This document shows positions 60,837-64,000 of a DNA stretch of 64,000 bases, in pieces. The stretch spans positions 960,837-1,024,836 of the forward strand of contig NZ_LN832559.1 of the NCBI RefSeq assembly GCF_900005615.1. The letters are read 5' to 3'. Below the pieces are notes generated by a model. That model saw nothing but the letters and a program-made list of their open reading frames with translations. It was not told the DNA's origin and made no database searches. This DNA comes from Paracoccus aminovorans. GTDB taxonomy: Bacteria > Pseudomonadota > Alphaproteobacteria > Rhodobacterales > Rhodobacteraceae. The first letter of the stretch is position 1. Every line of letters begins with the position of its first letter. A program made the translations under genes and the position numbers.

Positions 60837-61451
60837 ATGATGCTTGTGGAATTGACGGCGCCCGCCATAGAGGCGCTGCCCGTCGCAGGATTGCGCGACC
60901 ACCTGCGGTTGGGAACCGGCTTTGACATGGCCGTGGACGCGGCCGAGACCGCCGCGCTGGCGGGCTTCCTGCGCGCCGCCATCGCCACCATCGAGGCGCG
61001 GACCGGCAAGGTGCTGCTGACGCGGCAGTTCCGGCTGCGGCTGGAGGAGTGGCGCGACCCGGAGGGCCAGCCCTTGCCGCTGGCGCCGGTCGGCAGCGTC
61101 GAGCGGGTCGAGATCACCGATGCGGCCGGCGTCGTCGTGCCGGTCGAGGGGGGCTGGCGGCTGGTGCAGGACACGCAGCGGCCGATGCTGCTGCCGGTCG
61201 GAGCATGGCTGCCGACCGTCCCGAGCGGCGGCTTCGTGACGGTGACCTTTTCGGCCGGGTTCGGACCCTGGTGGGACTCGGTGCCGGCGGACCTGGCGCA
61301 GGCGGTGCTGATGCTCGCCGCGCGCTATCACGAGGATCGCAGCTTCGAGGGCAGCCAGGGCGCGATGCCTTTCGGCGTCAGCGCGCTGATCGAGCGCTGG
61401 CGCTCGGTGCGGGTGCTGGGAGGGCGCGGTGGTTCGCGCGGCCGGGCATGA
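60837..61451 (+). CDS. GTA head-tail connector protein (g6)
   Basis: 204 residues from the ATG at 60837, 8 nt after GGGAG; nearby ATGs at 60831 and 60840 are also in frame. Features of phage connector gp6 families: an N-terminal LRDHLRLGTGFD helix, a middle beta region, and VTFSAGFGPWWDSVPADLAQAVLMLAARYHEDR in two pieces. It joins portal and tail. It is the first gene after the internal hairpin and overlaps g7 by four bases. Confidence 0.88.
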   Translation: MMLVELTAPAIEALPVAGLRDHLRLGTGFDMAVDAAETAALAGFLRAAIATIEARTGKVLLTRQFRLRLEEWRDPEGQPLPLAPVGSVERVEITDAAGVVVPVEGGWRLVQDTQRPMLLPVGAWLPTVPSGGFVTVTFSAGFGPWWDSVPADLAQAVLMLAARYHEDRSFEGSQGAMPFGVSALIERWRSVRVLGGRGGSRGRA

Positions 61452-61798
61452 GCGCGCCGCGGCTGACGGTGCCGCTGGTGGTCGAGACGCCGGTGCGCGA
61501 GCCGGACGGGATGGGCGGGTTCCGGCTGGCCTGGCAGGATGTCGGGCAGCTTTGGGCCGAGATGCGGTCGGGCGCGGGGGCCGAGCGTTTCGCCGAGGTG
61601 GGGGCGCAGAGCGTCGTCGCCTGGCGGATCACCGTCAGGGCGGCGCCTGCCGGCGACGCGCGGCGCCCGCGCCCGGAGCAGAGGTTCCGCATGGGCGAGG
61701 GGGCCGCAGCGCGGCGCTTTCGCATCGAGGCGGTGGCCGAGGCGGATACCTTGGGCCGCTGGCTGGTCTGCGTCGCGAAAGAGGAGTCCCTGGCATGA
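61448..61798 (+). CDS. GTA head-tail adaptor (g7)
   Basis: 116 residues from the ATG at 61448 (ATGA overlap with g6). Head-closure/adaptor fold (phage_H_T_join type): a beta-rich small protein with DGMGGFRLAWQDVGQLWAEM and the closing RFRIEAVAEADTLGRWLVC. Closes the connector above g6. Overlaps g8 by four bases. Confidence 0.87.
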   Translation: MSAPRLTVPLVVETPVREPDGMGGFRLAWQDVGQLWAEMRSGAGAERFAEVGAQSVVAWRITVRAAPAGDARRPRPEQRFRMGEGAAARRFRIEAVAEADTLGRWLVCVAKEESLA

Positions 61799-62214
61799 GC
61801 TATGCAGCGACAGCCGCGCTTCAGGCGGCGGTCTATGAGGCCCTGCGCGGCAGCACACCGCTGCACGACCTGGTCGGCGACGCGATCTATGACGCAATGC
61901 CGGTCGCGGCGCCCACCGGCACCTATGTCGCGCTGGGCCCCGAGGAGGTCCGCGACGCCGGCGACATGACGGCGGCGGGGGCGAACCATGATTTCGTGGT
62001 CTCGGTCCTGTCGGGATCGGACGAGGCGAGCGGCTTCGGCTCGATCAAGGCGGCGGCGGTCGCGGTCTCGGATGCGCTGGAGGCGGCAGAGATCGGGCTG
62101 AGCCGCGGGCATCTGGTGGCGCTGTGGTTCCTGCGCGCCCGCGCGCGGCGGGCCGAGAATGGCGCGGGGCGGCGGGTCGACCTGACCTTTCGCGCGCGCA
62201 TTGACCTGGGTTGA
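61795..62214 (+). CDS. GTA tail terminator-like DUF3168 protein (g8)
   Basis: 139 residues. LQAAVYEALRGSTPLHDLVG and AIYDAMPVAAPTGTYVALGP are the DUF3168 signature; members cap the tail tube in tailed phages. The start overlaps g7 and a 12-bp gap precedes g9. Confidence 0.88.
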   Translation: MSYAATAALQAAVYEALRGSTPLHDLVGDAIYDAMPVAAPTGTYVALGPEEVRDAGDMTAAGANHDFVVSVLSGSDEASGFGSIKAAAVAVSDALEAAEIGLSRGHLVALWFLRARARRAENGAGRRVDLTFRARIDLG

Positions 62215-62226
62215 GGAGAGACGGAC

Positions 62227-62640
62227 ATGGCGGTGCAGAACGGACGCGACCTGCTGATCAAGATGGACATGACCGGCGACGGCCAGTTCGAGACCATCGC
62301 GGGCCTGCGCGCGACCCGGCTGGGGTTCAATGCCGAGACGGTGGATGTGACGAGCCTGGAGAGCGAGGGCCGCTGGCGCGAGCTGCTGGGCGGTGCGGGC
62401 GTGCGCTCGGCCAGCATCTCGGGCTCGGGCGTGTTCCGGGACGGGACCACGGACGAGCGGGCGCGGCAGGTTTTCTTTGACGGCGAGGTGCCGCGATTCC
62501 AGGTGGTGATCCCGGATTTCGGCGTGGTCGAGGGGGCGTTCCAGATCACCTCTCTGGAATATGCGGGCAGTTACAATGGCGAGGCGACCTATGAGATTTC
62601 CATGGCCAGCGCGGGCGTCATCAGCTTCGTCGCGTTCTGA
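62227..62640 (+). CDS. GTA major tail protein (g9)
   Basis: 137 residues of the TP901-1-like tail-tube family: AVQNGRDLLIKMDMTGDGQF, EGRWRELLGGAGVRSASISG and EYAGSYNGEATYEISMASAG. Polymerises into the tail tube. Followed by g10 after a single base. Confidence 0.92.
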   Translation: MAVQNGRDLLIKMDMTGDGQFETIAGLRATRLGFNAETVDVTSLESEGRWRELLGGAGVRSASISGSGVFRDGTTDERARQVFFDGEVPRFQVVIPDFGVVEGAFQITSLEYAGSYNGEATYEISMASAGVISFVAF

Positions 62641-62641
62641 T

Positions 62642-62959
62642 ATGGTCAATCCGCTGGCGGGCGAGGTCGAGGTCGTGCTGGACGGCCGGGCGCATGTCGC
62701 CAAGTTGACCTTGGGCGCCTTGGCGGTGCTTGAGGCCGAATTGGGCGCCGAGAGCATGATCGCGCTGGTCGAGCGGTTCGAGAGCGGCCGCTTTTCCAGC
62801 CGCGACGTGCTGGCCGTCCTGGTCGCGGGCCTGCGCGGCGGCGGCTGGGCGGGCGGCATGGACGAGCTGATAGCGACCGAGTTCAAGGGCGGGCCGGTGG
62901 GCGCCGCCCATGCAGCGGCGGCGCTGCTGGCGCGGGCCTTTCGCATCGAGGGCACATGA
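62642..62959 (+). CDS. GTA tail assembly protein (g10)
   Basis: 105 residues from the ATG at 62642. AGEVEVVLDGRAHVAKLTLG and ALAVLEAELGAESMIALVER fit the GTA gp10 tail-chaperone family. Its end overlaps g10.1 by four bases, an arrangement reminiscent of the G/GT tail chaperone pair, but no slippery frameshift heptamer was seen. Confidence 0.85.
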   Translation: MVNPLAGEVEVVLDGRAHVAKLTLGALAVLEAELGAESMIALVERFESGRFSSRDVLAVLVAGLRGGGWAGGMDELIATEFKGGPVGAAHAAAALLARAFRIEGT

Positions 62960-63168
62960 GCGCCGGGCTGGACTGGCCCGGCCTGTTGCGCATGGGCATC
63001 GGGCCGGCGCGGCTGGGCGGGCTGGGGCTGACTCCTGCCGCGTTCTGGGCGCTGACCCCGGCCGAGCTGGCGCTGATGCTGGGGATCGAGCCGGGCAAGG
63101 GCGGTGCGATGACCCGCAATCGCCTGGCCGAGCTGGTCGCGCGCTATCCCGACCGGCCAGCAGGCTGA
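62956..63168 (+). CDS. GTA tail assembly chaperone (g10.1)
   Basis: 70 residues: LRMGIGPARLGGLGLTPAAF, WALTPAELALMLGI, then NRLAELVARYP. This is the DUF2376-type phage tail assembly chaperone found between g10 and g11. It is coupled to g10 by the ATGA overlap. Confidence 0.87.
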   Translation: MSAGLDWPGLLRMGIGPARLGGLGLTPAAFWALTPAELALMLGIEPGKGGAMTRNRLAELVARYPDRPAG

Positions 63169-63192
63169 AACATCCAAGAAGGAGGCGCCGTC

Positions 63193-63861
63193 GTGGCGAA
63201 CAAGGACGGATTCGACCGGCTGGACGAGGACGGCCCGGTGAACCTGGGCAAGAGCATGGACCAGACCGGCCGCATGACGGCGGAGTTCGAGGCCGAGCTG
63301 GCCCGGCTGCGCGAGTCGATGGTCTATACTGGCCGCGAGGTCGGCACGCTGACCCAGGGCATCGGCAGCGGGCTGCGCCGGGCGTTCTCGGGGCTGGTCT
63401 TCGACGGGCTGAAACTGAGCGACGCCTTGAAGGGTATCGCGCGCAGCATGGCGGACACGGCGTTTTCCGTGGCGATGAAGCCGATCGAGCAGGCCCTGGC
63501 GGGGGCGATCGCGCAGGGGGTGAACGGTATGGTTTCCGGCGCGCTGCCCTTTGCCAATGGCGGGGCGTTCTCGCAGGGGCGGGTGCTGCCGTTCGCCAAG
63601 GGTGGCGTGGTCAGCCAGCCGACCTATTTCCCGATGCGCGGCGCGACCGGGCTGATGGGCGAGGCTGGGGCCGAAGCGATCATGCCACTGCGGCGCGGTG
63701 CCGATGGCCGGCTGGGCGTCGCCTCGGCAGGGGGCGGGGGCCGGGCGGTGAACGTGACCTTCAATGTCTCGACCCCCGATGTGTCGGGGTTCCAGCGCAG
63801 CCAAAGCCAGATCGCCTCGCAACTGGGGCGGTTGTTGGCGCGCGGCGAAAGGAACGGGTGA
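63193..63861 (+). CDS. GTA tape-measure protein (g11)
   Basis: 222 residues from a GTG at 63193 with GGAGG upstream. A helical N-terminal half (AEFEAELARLRESMVYTGRE), then Gly-rich blocks FANGGAFSQGRVLPFAKGGV and GLMGEAGAEAIMPLRRGADG typical of tape-measure C-termini. The short length fits the very short tail of GTAs. Confidence 0.9.
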   Translation: MANKDGFDRLDEDGPVNLGKSMDQTGRMTAEFEAELARLRESMVYTGREVGTLTQGIGSGLRRAFSGLVFDGLKLSDALKGIARSMADTAFSVAMKPIEQALAGAIAQGVNGMVSGALPFANGGAFSQGRVLPFAKGGVVSQPTYFPMRGATGLMGEAGAEAIMPLRRGADGRLGVASAGGGGRAVNVTFNVSTPDVSGFQRSQSQIASQLGRLLARGERNG

Positions 63862-63864
63862 TCC

Positions 63865-64000
63865 ATGGCTTTTCACGAGATCAGGTTCCCGGCGAACCTG
63901 TCCTTCGGCTCGGTCGGCGGGCCGGAACGGCGGACCGAAATCGTCGCACTGACCAACGGCCACGAAGAACGCCGCACGCCCTGGGCGCATTCGCGTCGGC
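63865..64000 (+). CDS. GTA g12 (DUF2460 family), 5' part only
   Basis: Starts at the ATG 63865, 3 bp after g11, and runs off the right edge. The first ~45 residues, AFHEIRFPANLSFGSVGGPE followed by RRTEIVALTNG, match the N-terminus of DUF2460 (TIGR02217) proteins, the distal tail component encoded by GTA orfg12. Confidence 0.88.
   Translation, partial: MAFHEIRFPANLSFGSVGGPERRTEIVALTNGHEERRTPWAHSRR

Noticed and set aside
62642..63168. Programmed frameshift between g10 and g10.1 (tail chaperone style)
   Set aside because: The genes overlap by ATGA only and no slippery heptamer was found near the junction.
55746..64000. Prophage interpretation of the capsid and tail genes
   Set aside because: Gene order, sizes and the location after fabF-mltG match the R. 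capsulatus-type GTA, and no integrase, repressor or replication gene is present in the window. The part beyond the edge is unseen.

Overview
The window is a GC-rich (roughly 65-70 % by eye) alphaproteobacterial chromosome segment. Gene order and content point to Rhodobacterales, most likely Paracoccus: a dusB-ntrB-ntrC-ntrY-ntrX-trkA-trkH-hfq-hflX block, a Rhodobacter-type NtrC without the sigma54 loop, and a Rhodobacter capsulatus-type gene transfer agent (GTA) cluster directly after fabF-mltG. The genus is an inference. No integrase, transposase, CRISPR array or rRNA gene was seen.

Layout. 1-5.5 kb: end of an Ala/Pro-rich gene, an aminotransferase, a PpiD-like periplasmic chaperone and trpE. 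5.7 kb: tRNA-Ala(GGC). 6-10.1 kb: ferrous-iron uptake operon efeUOB plus a second imelysin-type protein, read leftwards from a visible promoter. 10.3-13.8 kb: glutathionyl-hydroquinone reductase and a TonB-dependent receptor. 14.5-18.6 kb: a sulfide/persulfide module (BigR-type repressor, SulP permease, split YeeE/YedE transporter, DUF2892 protein, persulfide-dioxygenase-like hydrolase) whose two promoters share an AT-rich operator. 18.7-24.5 kb: pyruvate carboxylase, tadA, rluB with a long repeat tail, hemP. 24.7-27.8 kb: znuA, and divergently zur-znuC-znuB around a Zur-like operator. 28-34 kb: a small secreted protein, YjbF/YjbH exopolysaccharide-type envelope proteins, a lipoprotein and sdaA. 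34-46.4 kb: nitrogen two-component systems, K+ uptake, Hfq, HflX. 46.5-52.8 kb: fructokinase and a membrane-stress-like module (TelA, DUF2927 lipoprotein, secreted protein, SPFH-GYF protein, zinc-ribbon membrane protein). 53-55.4 kb: fabF and mltG. 55.7 kb to the right edge: GTA genes g1 to g12 (g12 cut by the window).

The most notable signals are non-coding. (1) The GTA cluster has a strong promoter followed at once by an intrinsic terminator before g1, and two more terminator-like hairpins between g2/g3 and g5/g6. This is the layout expected if GTA expression depends on anti-termination. (2) A 21-bp element (core CGTTTnnCAAATACyC) occurs seven times, always between genes, including a perfect 26-bp inverted pair and one copy inside the GTA cluster. 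(3) The same 12-mer lies between -35 and -10 of both sulfide-module promoters, and the bigR transcript appears leaderless. (4) RluB carries a 33-bp tandem repeat with a 99-bp higher-order period. Long antisense ORFs opposite most genes are GC-skew shadows and are left out.
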